Below, piece after piece: positions 1 to 7,404 of a stretch of DNA of 41,055 nt. The DNA is from Acidimicrobiaceae bacterium. GTDB taxonomy: Bacteria > Actinomycetota > Acidimicrobiia > Acidimicrobiales > Bog-793. The DNA is taken from NCBI GenBank assembly GCA_003136185.1, contig PLDN01000131.1:1-41055 (forward strand), given 5' to 3'. The position numbers and the translations under genes were made by a program. A model generated the notes under the pieces. It was not told the DNA's origin and did not search any database. It saw only the letters and a list, made by a program, of their open reading frames with translations. Position 1 is the stretch's first letter. Each line of letters begins with the position of its first letter.

Positions 1-2
1 CG

Positions 3-119
3 CTCCCGTTTCTCAGTTACGGCGGATCGGCCTCCTTCGCGTTCTTCGCGGCGATCGGTCTCGTACTCAACGTAGAGATGCGTAGGCTGCCGCGGCGGGA
101 AGCGAGAGGGACCTGGTGA
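3..119 (+). CDS. FtsW/RodA/SpoVE family protein, C-terminal end (partial)
   Basis: Frame 3 is open from the window edge and encodes 38 residues ending at TGA 117-119. It opens with LPFLSYGGSASF, the conserved last-helix motif of SEDS peptidoglycan glycosyltransferases (FtsW, RodA, SpoVE), continues as a hydrophobic segment (FAFFAAIGLVLNV) and ends in a basic cytoplasmic tail (EMRRLPRREARGTW). By family these are multi-spanning membrane enzymes that polymerise lipid II. The stop overlaps the GTG start of the next gene (GTGA), suggesting one operon. The body of the protein lies outside the window, so FtsW and RodA cannot be told apart. It is too short to appear in the ORF track. Confidence 0.85.
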   Translation, partial: LPFLSYGGSASFAFFAAIGLVLNVEMRRLPRREARGTW

Positions 120-850
120 GCGAGACCGAGACCGACGACCTAGCTGGCGCCGCTGACGCTGACGCTGTATCGGCCCCAGCGTCCGGAGAAACGGACGCTG
201 GTTCCGACATCAGCATCGCGGACGACCTGAGCGCCGCGGGTGCAGGCGCGGCAGGGCAGGCGGCGGAGGAGGACTCGGCGGCGGATGATGAAAGCGGCGA
301 GGCGGAGGTGGCGCCGGAAGAGGCCTCCGTTTCTGAGGAGGCCGAAGACGACGACAGCTCGGACGACGAGTCCGAAGACGAAGACGACGAGGCCGAAGAC
401 GAAGACGACGAGTCGCCGCGGCCGGAACCTATGTCGCAGATGCTCTTCGTTGACGTGGCGCTCGTTCTGCCTTCCACGCATCCCGTGGTCATCCTGCAGG
501 AAGCGGAGATGCCATACAGGGAGCTTCGCATTCCGGTCGGTGGAGCCGAGGGGGTGGCGATCGGGTACGCCGCCAGGCAGGTGGCGACGCCACGGCCGCT
601 CACGCACGAGCTGATCTCGAAGCTGCTCGACGCCTTCGACTTGTCTCTCGACGCGGTCCACATCACCTCGGTCGAAGGAGCGAACTTCCTCGCCGAGCTC
701 GTTGTGTCCGGGCACAGCGGCGTCCGTTCCATCGACTGCCGGCCCTCGGACGGCATTGCGCTCGCGCTCCGCCGGCAGATCCCCGTGCCGATCATGGCTG
801 CTCCGCATGTGCTCGAGCTCGCCGGAGGCGGATCCCCCTCCGGCAACTAG
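116..850 (+). CDS. Bifunctional nuclease family (BFN/DUF151) protein with acidic N-terminal extension
   Basis: 244 aa from GTG 116, translationally coupled to the preceding SEDS gene by a GTGA overlap. Residues ~106-240 form the conserved domain: it begins MSQMLFVDVAL, has the Y.ELRIPVGGAEGVAIGYA core and the signature CRPSDGIALALR near the C-terminus, as in DUF151/BFN proteins. That family has reported RNase/DNase activity in plants, but the bacterial role is poorly defined. Residues 1-105 are low complexity, rich in Asp, Glu, Ser and Ala, with a run of alternating E/D/S around residues 78-100 that looks disordered. An internal ATG at 431 would give only the BFN domain, so the acidic part is either a true tail or an over-extended start; the GTGA overlap favours the long form. 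I see no signal peptide or membrane segment. Confidence 0.8.
   Translation: MSETETDDLAGAADADAVSAPASGETDAGSDISIADDLSAAGAGAAGQAAEEDSAADDESGEAEVAPEEASVSEEAEDDDSSDDESEDEDDEAEDEDDESPRPEPMSQMLFVDVALVLPSTHPVVILQEAEMPYRELRIPVGGAEGVAIGYAARQVATPRPLTHELISKLLDAFDLSLDAVHITSVEGANFLAELVVSGHSGVRSIDCRPSDGIALALRRQIPVPIMAAPHVLELAGGGSPSGN
372..412 (+). repeat. 21-bp-period tandem duplication in the acidic tail of the DUF151 gene
   Basis: The 20-mer CCGAAGACGAAGACGACGAG occurs at 372-391 and again at 393-412, giving a 21-bp period. It is in frame and encodes two successive seven-residue units (SEDEDDE, AEDEDDE). Slippage in such GA/GAC-rich DNA would change the length of the acidic tail without a frameshift. Confidence 0.85.
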
Positions 851-860
851 CGCTAGTTGC
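843..860. terminator. 18-bp perfect palindrome between convergent genes, possible bidirectional terminator
   Basis: GCAACTAGC followed directly by its reverse complement GCTAGTTGC spans the stop codon of the DUF151 gene (848-850) and lies 6 bp from the stop of the convergent RodA-like gene (867-869). It is the only obvious structure in this 16-bp convergent gap. As RNA it could form a six-pair hairpin with a six-base loop, but no T-run follows on either strand, so a terminator role is weak. It could equally be a protein-binding palindrome. Confidence 0.3.
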
Positions 861-866
861 GTAGAG

Positions 867-2264
867 CTAGGCGGATGCGGGACTGAATCCGCTCGAGGAC
901 CCCATTACCTGGGGCGGTGCGGTCTGGACGGGGTCAGCACCCTCGTTCGAGATCCGCATCAGCAGCGCAATCAGGATGAAGTTGGCGATGAGCGATGAGC
1001 CTCCGGACGACACGAACGGCAATGTGATGCCGGTGAGCGGTAGGAGCCGCGTCACGCCAGCCATGATTATGAAGGCTTGGAAGCCGATCACGACTGTGAG
1101 GCCTAGCGCTGTGAGCTTCGCGAATTCCGATCGCGCCCGCGTGGCGATCCGTATGCCGTACCCGACGATAAGCGTGAACGCGACGACGATCGCCGCTGTG
1201 CCTGCAAGCCCGAGCTCGTTGCCAATGGCGGCGAAGATGAAGTCGCTCTGGGCAACGGGGATCTGAGCTGCTCCGCCGAGCCCGAGACCAGTACCGGTCA
1301 GCCCGCCTCGGCCATCCATGACCTCGGCGATCGCTGGTTGGAAGCCGGGCGTATTGGGCCCCGTGAGGTACTTCCAAGGGTCGAGCCAGACCTCGATGCG
1401 GACGTTCAATTGGCTCAGAATGTGAGCTGCGACGAAGGTGCCGATCGCGAACGCGACAAGCCCGAGCACGATATAGATAAAGCGGCCTGTGGTGACCCAC
1501 AACATGGCGATGAAGAGGATGAACAAGATCAACGAGAAACCGATGTCGCGCTCGAGGATGATCACTCCGACTGAGGCGAACCACGCGATGGCAATGGGCC
1601 CAAAACCTCGCAGGTCGGGAAGCATGCGGTTGCCGACACGGTTGGTGGCCATCGAGAGCAGCTCGCGTTTTTCCACGAAGTAGGACGCGAAGAAGATGAC
1701 GAGGAGAAGCTTCGACAGCTCGATCGGCTGGAACGAGACCGGCCCGACCTTCACCCAGAGGTAGACGCCGGTCAGCTGCACCTCGGGAGAGTCCTTCAAC
1801 CCCGGCATGAGCGGGAGCAGGAGCAGGATGAAGGCACTCGCCGCGAGCAGGTAGCGGTAGCGCTCGAGATCTCTCGATCGACGCACGACGAGCAGCGTGC
1901 CGATATACGCCGCCAGGCCGACCGACGACCAGAGCGCTTGGTAGCCGGCGAGGTGCGGGGAGTTCGGTTCGAAGGGCGCCAGACGTTCCATCATCACGTA
2001 CCCGAGGCCGTCCAACACGAGCACGATCGGCAGGATGACAGGATCGGCTTCGGGGGCGAGGAAGCGGTTGGCGAGGTTGCCGGCGAGGCCCATCGCAACG
2101 AGGATCAGGACGAATGCGCCGAGCCCAGGCGGGAACTTGTTATAAGTTCCGAGATAGGCGAGGACGTCCGCGAAGACGACGACGACGATCCCGACGAGGA
2201 TCAGCCCGAGCTCGCTTCGCCGTCGCGGGTGCGAGCGAGAGGCAGTTTTCGCTATCGCTGCCAC
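867..2264 (-). CDS. rodA: FtsW/RodA/SpoVE family peptidoglycan glycosyltransferase (RodA-like)
   Basis: 465 aa, full length for actinobacterial RodA-type SEDS proteins. About a dozen hydrophobic segments start near residue 20. Diagnostic pieces in order are QPIELSKLLLVIFFASYF (equivalent of QPSE.aK), ILERDIGFSLILF (the ERDxG.S segment carrying the conserved catalytic-region Asp), GLTGTGLGLGG, DFIFAAIGNELGLAG (family DFIFA..gEE.G) and LPFVSSGGSSLIANF near the end. The cytoplasmic tail is Pro/Ser rich. By family it polymerises lipid II glycan strands during elongation together with a class B PBP; no PBP gene is in the window. It starts at GTG 2264 with no Shine-Dalgarno but has TACCGT six bases upstream, so I infer a leaderless mRNA. 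It is divergent from ppk1 (23 bp apart) and convergent with the DUF151 gene. Confidence 0.9.
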   Translation of the reverse strand: MAAIAKTASRSHPRRRSELGLILVGIVVVVFADVLAYLGTYNKFPPGLGAFVLILVAMGLAGNLANRFLAPEADPVILPIVLVLDGLGYVMMERLAPFEPNSPHLAGYQALWSSVGLAAYIGTLLVVRRSRDLERYRYLLAASAFILLLLPLMPGLKDSPEVQLTGVYLWVKVGPVSFQPIELSKLLLVIFFASYFVEKRELLSMATNRVGNRMLPDLRGFGPIAIAWFASVGVIILERDIGFSLILFILFIAMLWVTTGRFIYIVLGLVAFAIGTFVAAHILSQLNVRIEVWLDPWKYLTGPNTPGFQPAIAEVMDGRGGLTGTGLGLGGAAQIPVAQSDFIFAAIGNELGLAGTAAIVVAFTLIVGYGIRIATRARSEFAKLTALGLTVVIGFQAFIIMAGVTRLLPLTGITLPFVSSGGSSLIANFILIALLMRISNEGADPVQTAPPQVMGSSSGFSPASA

Positions 2265-2270
2265 GGGTTC

Positions 2271-2276
2271 ACGGTA
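2271..2276 (-). promoter_or_regulatory. Predicted -10 hexamer of rodA-like gene, leaderless
   Basis: Reading the minus strand, TACCGT is followed by six bases (GAACCC) and then the GTG start at 2264. This TAnnnT-N6-start geometry recurs at ten other genes here. There is no recognisable -35. The hexamer shares its TA/TA base pairs (2275-2276) with the opposing ppk1 hexamer. Confidence 0.6.
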
Positions 2277-2280
2277 GCGT
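2275..2280 (+). promoter_or_regulatory. Predicted -10 hexamer of ppk1, leaderless
   Basis: TAGCGT is followed by seven bases (CTGAGCC) and then the GTG start of ppk1 at 2288. There is no Shine-Dalgarno. It overlaps the divergent rodA hexamer by two bases, so RNA polymerase could probably occupy only one direction at a time. Confidence 0.6.
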
Positions 2281-2287
2281 CTGAGCC

Positions 2288-4444
2288 GTGGAAGCCGATG
2301 TCATAGCGCCGATCGAACAATCGGAAGCTGACCGATCGGCTGTCGCGACGGAGGTCATCGTTGCACCCGACAGCCAGGAGCGTTTCCTGAACAAGGAGCT
2401 GTCTTGGTGCGATTTCGCCCATCGGCTGCTAGATCTGGCGAGCGACGAGTCGGTGCCGTTGCTCGAGCGGGTGAAGTTCATGGCGATCTGCGCGAGCGGG
2501 ATGGACGAGTTCTTCCAGGTGCGGGTCGCCGGATTGAAGGACCAGATCGCAGCGGGAGTCCGCAAACGCTCGTCTGACGGGAAGACGGCTTCGCAGCAGC
2601 TCAAGCTCATCTACGAGCAGGTAACCGCGCTCAGGACCCGCCAGGACCGCATCTTCAATCACGCGCTCATCCCGCAGCTCGCCCACGAGGGTGTCGACGT
2701 TGCGCACTGGTCAGATCTGGACATGAGGGACCGCCAGATCCTGCTCGGCGTGTTCAACCGGGAGATCTTCCCGGTCCTGACGCCGCTCGCCGTTGATCCC
2801 GGCCACCCCTTCCCCTACATCTCCAACCTCTCGCTCAATCTCGGGGTGCTGGTGGCGGACGAGACCACAGGCGAGCATCGTTTCGCCCGGGTGAAAGTCC
2901 CGCCGCTGTTCCCCCGGCTCGTCCAGGTGGGAGAGGCAACTCGGTACGTCGCTCTGGAGGAGGTCATCGCCGAGAACCTCGACCGGCTCTTTCCTCAGAT
3001 GGCCATCGGGGGACACTATGCGTTCCGGGTGACGCGTAATGCCGACCTGGCGCTCGAAGACGGCGAGGCCGACGATCTCCTCGAGGCTGTCGAGGTGGAG
3101 CTGCTGCGGCGGCGGCGCTTTGGCAGGGCAGTCCGCCTCGAGGTCGGTGCCGATATGCCGGCGGAGGTACGAGAGTTGCTACTCGACGAGCTCGAGCTGA
3201 CCTCCGACGACCTCTATGACACGGCGGCTCCCCTTGACTTGAACCAGCTCTGGGAGCTTCACCAGATCGATCGCCCCGACCTCCACGACCCGCCCTGGGT
3301 ACCGATGACCCCGGGCCGCCTCACCTCGGTCGGAGACGAGCCGGTCGACCTCTTCGCGGTTCTGAGGGAGAAGGACTTGCTCGTCCACCACCCCTACGAG
3401 TCGTTCGCGAGCTCCGTCGAGGCGTTCATCAACCAGGCTGCCGACGACCCGAAGGTCCTCGCGATCAAGCAGACGCTGTACCGGACCTCCAACGACACCG
3501 AGATCGTCGATGCGCTCGTTCGGGCGGCAGAGCAGGGAAAGCAGGTCGCCGCCCTCGTGGAGCTGAAAGCACGCTTCGACGAGCAGGCGAACATCTCGTG
3601 GGCCCGCCAGCTCGAGCGGGCGGGTGTGCACGTCGTCTACGGGCTGATGGGGCTGAAGACGCATTCGAAGACGGCGCTCGTCATCCGGCGGGAGGACGAC
3701 ACGCTGCGCGGCTACTGCCATGTTGGGACCGGGAACTACAACTCAGGCACCGCCCGTGTCTACGAGGATCTCGGCCTGCTGTCAGCCGATCCTGAGCTCT
3801 GCGCCGATCTCACGGAGCTCTTCAACTACCTCACCGGCTACGGGCGCCAGTCCCGTCACCGCCGCATCATCACGTCCCCGCACGAGTTGCGCTCCTGGGT
3901 GTTGGAAGAGCTCGAGACCGAGGCACGCCAGGGTTCGCATGGCCGGGCAACCATCAAAGTCAACGGCCTGACCGACCCGGAGGTGATCGACGGTCTCTAC
4001 GCGGCCAGCCGGGCAGGGGCGAAGATCGACTTAGTGGTTCGCGGCCTGTGCAGCTTGAGGCCGGGCATCGCGGGCCTGTCAGAGTCCATCACCGTGAGAT
4101 CGATAGTGGGAAGGTTTCTAGAGCATTCGCGGATCTACCGTTTTGGCGAGCCGGGAAGCGCGCGGGGGGCGAGACACTTCATCGGCTCGGCCGACTTGAT
4201 GGAGCGCAATCTGGACCGCAGGGTGGAGGCGCTTGCTCCCGTTCTCGATCCCGACCTCCAGAGCCGCCTCGACGAGACCTTGGCGCTCAACCTCGCTGAC
4301 GACACGAATACCTGGGAGCTCCAACCCGACGGCTCGTGGTACCGGATACCTTCGCTGCACGGTGTCAGCACGCAACGACAGCTGCAGGAGCTGGCGCTCG
4401 ACCGTGCTCGGAAGCGGCGTACCACCACCGAAACCCACCTCTAG
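2288..4444 (+). CDS. ppk1: Polyphosphate kinase 1
   Basis: 718 aa, normal length for PPK1, which reversibly transfers the gamma phosphate of ATP onto polyphosphate. The N-terminal domain begins RFLNKELSWCDFAHRLLDLA (family FlnrElSWl.FN.RVL), followed by MDEFFQVRVAGLK. The catalytic phospholipase-D-like half contains IKQTLYRTSNDTEIVDALV, ELKARFDEQANI, YGLMGLKTHSKTALVIRRE with the phospho-accepting His (about residue 459), the HVGTGNYNSGTARVYEDLG segment and the second His in FLEHSRIYRFG. GTG 2288 is the only start with the predicted promoter directly before it. It sits 46 bp upstream of a Ppx/GppA gene, so synthesis and breakdown of polyphosphate are encoded together. Confidence 0.97.
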   Translation: MEADVIAPIEQSEADRSAVATEVIVAPDSQERFLNKELSWCDFAHRLLDLASDESVPLLERVKFMAICASGMDEFFQVRVAGLKDQIAAGVRKRSSDGKTASQQLKLIYEQVTALRTRQDRIFNHALIPQLAHEGVDVAHWSDLDMRDRQILLGVFNREIFPVLTPLAVDPGHPFPYISNLSLNLGVLVADETTGEHRFARVKVPPLFPRLVQVGEATRYVALEEVIAENLDRLFPQMAIGGHYAFRVTRNADLALEDGEADDLLEAVEVELLRRRRFGRAVRLEVGADMPAEVRELLLDELELTSDDLYDTAAPLDLNQLWELHQIDRPDLHDPPWVPMTPGRLTSVGDEPVDLFAVLREKDLLVHHPYESFASSVEAFINQAADDPKVLAIKQTLYRTSNDTEIVDALVRAAEQGKQVAALVELKARFDEQANISWARQLERAGVHVVYGLMGLKTHSKTALVIRREDDTLRGYCHVGTGNYNSGTARVYEDLGLLSADPELCADLTELFNYLTGYGRQSRHRRIITSPHELRSWVLEELETEARQGSHGRATIKVNGLTDPEVIDGLYAASRAGAKIDLVVRGLCSLRPGIAGLSESITVRSIVGRFLEHSRIYRFGEPGSARGARHFIGSADLMERNLDRRVEALAPVLDPDLQSRLDETLALNLADDTNTWELQPDGSWYRIPSLHGVSTQRQLQELALDRARKRRTTTETHL

Positions 4445-4490
4445 AGCCACGGGCTGATGAAGAAGAGATGACTACGAAAGTGAGCGCACG

Positions 4491-6077
4491 ATGAGGGTCG
4501 GTGCGCTTGATCTTGGTAGCAACTCCTTTCATCTCCTGATCGTCGAGACGCGTCCCGACGGAAGTTTTGTCCCGCTCGTGCGCGAGAAGGAGATGTTGCG
4601 CCTGGGCGACGTCGTCGGACGCGAGGGCTACCTCACCGAGGAGGCAGTCGAGCGCGCGATCGAGGTCGTCAGGCGGTTCCGAACCATTGCCGAGACCCAC
4701 GACGTCGAGGAGCTGGTCGCGTACGGGACGGCCGCGCTGCGTGAGGCCTCGAACGGTCCGGAGGTGACCGATCGCATCGAAGCTGAGACGGGAGTGCGGG
4801 TGCAGGTGGTGAACGGGATCCGTGAGGCACAGCTCGTCTTCGAGGCCGTCAGGGCGAGCGTGTTGATGGATCCGGCTCCGGTTCTCTGCGCCGACCTCGG
4901 TGGGGGATCTCTCGAGCTTGCCGTCGGCGACCGTCACGGGCTGCGTTATGCCACGAGCCTTCACCTCGGCGTAGGCCGCCTGACCGCCGAGCTCGTCCGG
5001 TCGGACCCGCCGACCGCAAAGGATCGCATTCGTCTGCGCAGGCGCGTCGACGCAGAGTTGAGCGATGTGCTTGCGGACCTGCTCGCGCGCGGACCTCAGC
5101 AGCTGATCGGCTCGTCTGGAACATTCTGTGCCCTCGCACGCGCATCGACGGCCTTGCGCGACGGCAGCGTGCCGATGTCGGTGAACCAGCTGACGGTGTC
5201 AGCTGCGGACCTACGTGCCTTCGGCGATCTCGTCTTTTCGCTCCCGTCGGAGGACCGCGCCCGTCTCGCGGGCGTGGATGCCCGTCGGGCCGAGTTGCTA
5301 CCTGCAGGTGTCGTCGTGGTCGAGGCACTCTTGGAATCGACGGGCCTCGACGCGCTGACGACCTCGGAGTGGGCGCTTCGCGAGGGCATGGTGCTCCGGG
5401 TGCTGAACAAGCACGACCCGGCGGACTTCAGCAGCGATCCCCGCACGATCAGGCGGGCCTCGGTGCTGTCACTCTGCCGCCGCTCGAACTGGCGCGAGCG
5501 CCACGCAAGCTCGGTCGCGCGGATGGCACTCGAGTTGTTCGATGCGACCGTAGTGCTCCATCGCGGCTCCGAGGAGGACCGCGAGCTTCTCGAGCTGGCC
5601 GCTCAACTGCACGACATCGGCGAACACGTGAGTCGTGACGGGCACGGCCGGCACACCGCTTACCTGATCGAGCATGGCGGCTTGCGGGGCTTCTCCCCAG
5701 AAGAGGTTCGCATGCTCGCTTGCATCGGGAGATATCACACCCGCGGCAAGCCAAGAGAGAGCTTCGGCTCCTTCGAAGCGCTCGCGCCAGACGACCGCGC
5801 ACGGGTGCTCTCACTCCTCGCCCTTTTGCGGATCGCGGACGGGCTCGACGTCAGTCACGCTGACATCATCGGACCTATCAGCGTCACGATTGAGGCCGAT
5901 CGGGCAGTGATCACTGCCCCGGCGAGGGGTGAGGCAGAGCTCGAACGGTGGATGTTCCAGCGCAAGCGGACGTTGTTCGAAGACGTCTTCGGCATCCCGG
6001 CGGTGCTCGAGCTCTCCCTCGCGGGTCACGACGAGTTCGAGCCAGACGCGCTAGCAGAGACGGCCGGACATGGCTGA
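4491..6077 (+). CDS. ppx: Exopolyphosphatase / guanosine pentaphosphatase (Ppx/GppA) with C-terminal HD domain
   Basis: 528 aa. The N-terminal ASKHA-fold phosphatase begins at once: VGALDLGSNSFHLLIVE (phosphate 1 loop), YGTAALREASNG, then DLGGGSLELAVGD (phosphate 2 loop) and IGSSGTFCALAR. The C-terminal third is an HD-type domain: AQLHDIGEHVSRDGHGRHTAYLIEH (HD at about 374-375), CIGRYHTRG and LLRIADGLD supply the H, HD, H and D ligands. By family it hydrolyses terminal phosphates of polyphosphate and/or pppGpp; sequence alone does not decide which. ATG 4491 fits the conserved N-terminus exactly. It follows ppk1 by 46 bp and its last 8 bases overlap the next gene. Confidence 0.93.
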   Translation: MRVGALDLGSNSFHLLIVETRPDGSFVPLVREKEMLRLGDVVGREGYLTEEAVERAIEVVRRFRTIAETHDVEELVAYGTAALREASNGPEVTDRIEAETGVRVQVVNGIREAQLVFEAVRASVLMDPAPVLCADLGGGSLELAVGDRHGLRYATSLHLGVGRLTAELVRSDPPTAKDRIRLRRRVDAELSDVLADLLARGPQQLIGSSGTFCALARASTALRDGSVPMSVNQLTVSAADLRAFGDLVFSLPSEDRARLAGVDARRAELLPAGVVVVEALLESTGLDALTTSEWALREGMVLRVLNKHDPADFSSDPRTIRRASVLSLCRRSNWRERHASSVARMALELFDATVVLHRGSEEDRELLELAAQLHDIGEHVSRDGHGRHTAYLIEHGGLRGFSPEEVRMLACIGRYHTRGKPRESFGSFEALAPDDRARVLSLLALLRIADGLDVSHADIIGPISVTIEADRAVITAPARGEAELERWMFQRKRTLFEDVFGIPAVLELSLAGHDEFEPDALAETAGHG

Positions 6078-6909
6078 GCTGCTCATCCGGACGAGCCTCG
6101 ACTCCTACGAAGTGCCCGCCGGCGATCCGGGATGGTTCGGCCCGGACTCGATCGCCTGGCAGGTGCACGCCGACTTGGCGTCGATGCTCGTTGGCGGCAT
6201 GTCCGCCTTGCTTCTTCAGACCCTGCACCCGCTCGTAATGAAGGGCGTCGCCGATCATTCGAACTACGGTACGGATCCCTTCGGGCGGCTACAGCGAACG
6301 GCCGAGTTCATCGCAGGCACCACTTACGGAGGCGACGAGCTCGCGTCGGACCTCGTGCGCCACGTGCGCTCGATTCATGCGAGGGTGAGGGGTGTGGCGG
6401 ACGCAAACCGCCCCTATCGGGCGACCGAGCCGGCTCTGCTCACCTATGTTCACGTGACCGAGGTGTGGAGCTTCCTCCGCGCTCACCAGCGCTACTCGGG
6501 CAGGCCATTGCTGACGAGCGAGAAGAATCAGTACCTGGCGGAGATGTCGGTCGTCGCCCGTCGCTTGGGAGCGCGCGACGTCCCGACGACGACCGCAGAG
6601 GTGCAGGAGTACTTGCGGCTGGTGCGACCCGTTTGTGAGATGACGGCGGAGGCGCGCGAGACGGTGGGTTTCTTGATGACGTCGCCAGTCGGGGAGAGTG
6701 TGCTCCGCCGCTCGGCGTACGCGACGATCTGCGAGGCGGCAATCGATCTGCTGCCGATGTGGGCGCGGCACCGGCTCGGCTTGTACCGGCCCTCGCCGGT
6801 GCGCCTCGCGCTCGTGCGGCCCGCCGCGACTGTTCTCACGTCTGCGTTGCGTTTCGTCGTCGGTGGCTCGCCGGTCCGAGATGCCGCCGAGAGGCGCGCG
6901 GCGAGCTGA
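6070..6909 (+). CDS. Oxygenase MpaB family protein (DUF2236)
   Basis: 279 aa. Recognised from the family pattern: a WFGPDSIAWQVHAD start, LLLQTLHPLVMKGVADHS (conserved His), DPFGRLQRTAEFIAGTTYGG, HARVRGVADANRPYRATEP and TYVHVTEVWSFLRAHQRY. Members include heme-dependent oxygenases such as fungal MpaB and the latex-clearing protein Lcp; most bacterial relatives have no known substrate. It is predicted helical and soluble. The ATG lies inside the end of ppx (8-bp overlap, different frame), so it is translationally coupled to the polyphosphate genes, though no functional link is known to me. It ends 8 bp before the convergent SRPBCC gene. Confidence 0.85.
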   Translation: MAELLIRTSLDSYEVPAGDPGWFGPDSIAWQVHADLASMLVGGMSALLLQTLHPLVMKGVADHSNYGTDPFGRLQRTAEFIAGTTYGGDELASDLVRHVRSIHARVRGVADANRPYRATEPALLTYVHVTEVWSFLRAHQRYSGRPLLTSEKNQYLAEMSVVARRLGARDVPTTTAEVQEYLRLVRPVCEMTAEARETVGFLMTSPVGESVLRRSAYATICEAAIDLLPMWARHRLGLYRPSPVRLALVRPAATVLTSALRFVVGGSPVRDAAERRAAS

Positions 6910-6917
6910 GGCGAGGC

Positions 6918-7304
6918 TTAACCCTCGAGCAGCGCCTTCAGCCCCTTGAGGCCGCTCTTGGTGGCAGGCCCGACAATCCCTGCCAAGCCGTCGGCGACAT
7001 CGGTCCCGTAGACGACGCGGCTCGCACCCTCGCCGTCCTCGAGGACGTCGATCGTGCCGAGGTGCGCTGCATCGGGCAGCCCGTCGACGATCGAGTACTG
7101 GAAGCGACGCAACTCGGCGTCGTTCGTGACGATCTTCTCGGCGAGACTGATCCCAGCCGTCAGCGTGATCGTGCGTGTGCCTTCGCCGACCTCGACGGCG
7201 TCGATGCCATCGAACCATTCGGTGATCCGAGAGGAGTCGCCCACGACAGCGAAGACCTCGTCTGGGTGTCGAGCGATCCTGATGTCGTAGCGCACCGATG
7301 CCAT
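6918..7304 (-). CDS. SRPBCC family (polyketide cyclase/dehydrase-like, START-fold) protein
   Basis: 128 aa, a typical small single-domain SRPBCC protein. The fold is suggested by the opening beta strand MASVRYDIRIARHPDEVFAVVGD, the SRITEWFDGIDAVEV segment (family hxxhxxWfpgv..ve), alternating beta strands with a TRTITL turn, and the C-terminal helix SGLKGLKALLEG. Such proteins bind hydrophobic ligands; no ligand can be assigned. The ATG at 7304 is preceded by GAAAGGACACCC, a good Shine-Dalgarno (AAGGA), so unlike many genes here it is leadered. It lies 100 bp downstream of the agmatinase gene on the same strand. Confidence 0.8.
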   Translation of the reverse strand: MASVRYDIRIARHPDEVFAVVGDSSRITEWFDGIDAVEVGEGTRTITLTAGISLAEKIVTNDAELRRFQYSIVDGLPDAAHLGTIDVLEDGEGASRVVYGTDVADGLAGIVGPATKSGLKGLKALLEG

Positions 7305-7404
7305 GGGTGTCCTTTCACGGAGTTATTGGGCGAGAGCGCAACTTAGTACCTGCGAGGAGCGTCCGGACCGGCGAGGACAAAGGCACGCGCGGCCCGTCGA
7401 GACG

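Noticed and set aside
140-808. 222- and 259-aa minus-strand ORFs opposite the DUF151 gene
   Set aside because: Ser-, Arg- and Val-rich mirror of the acidic tail; no domain.
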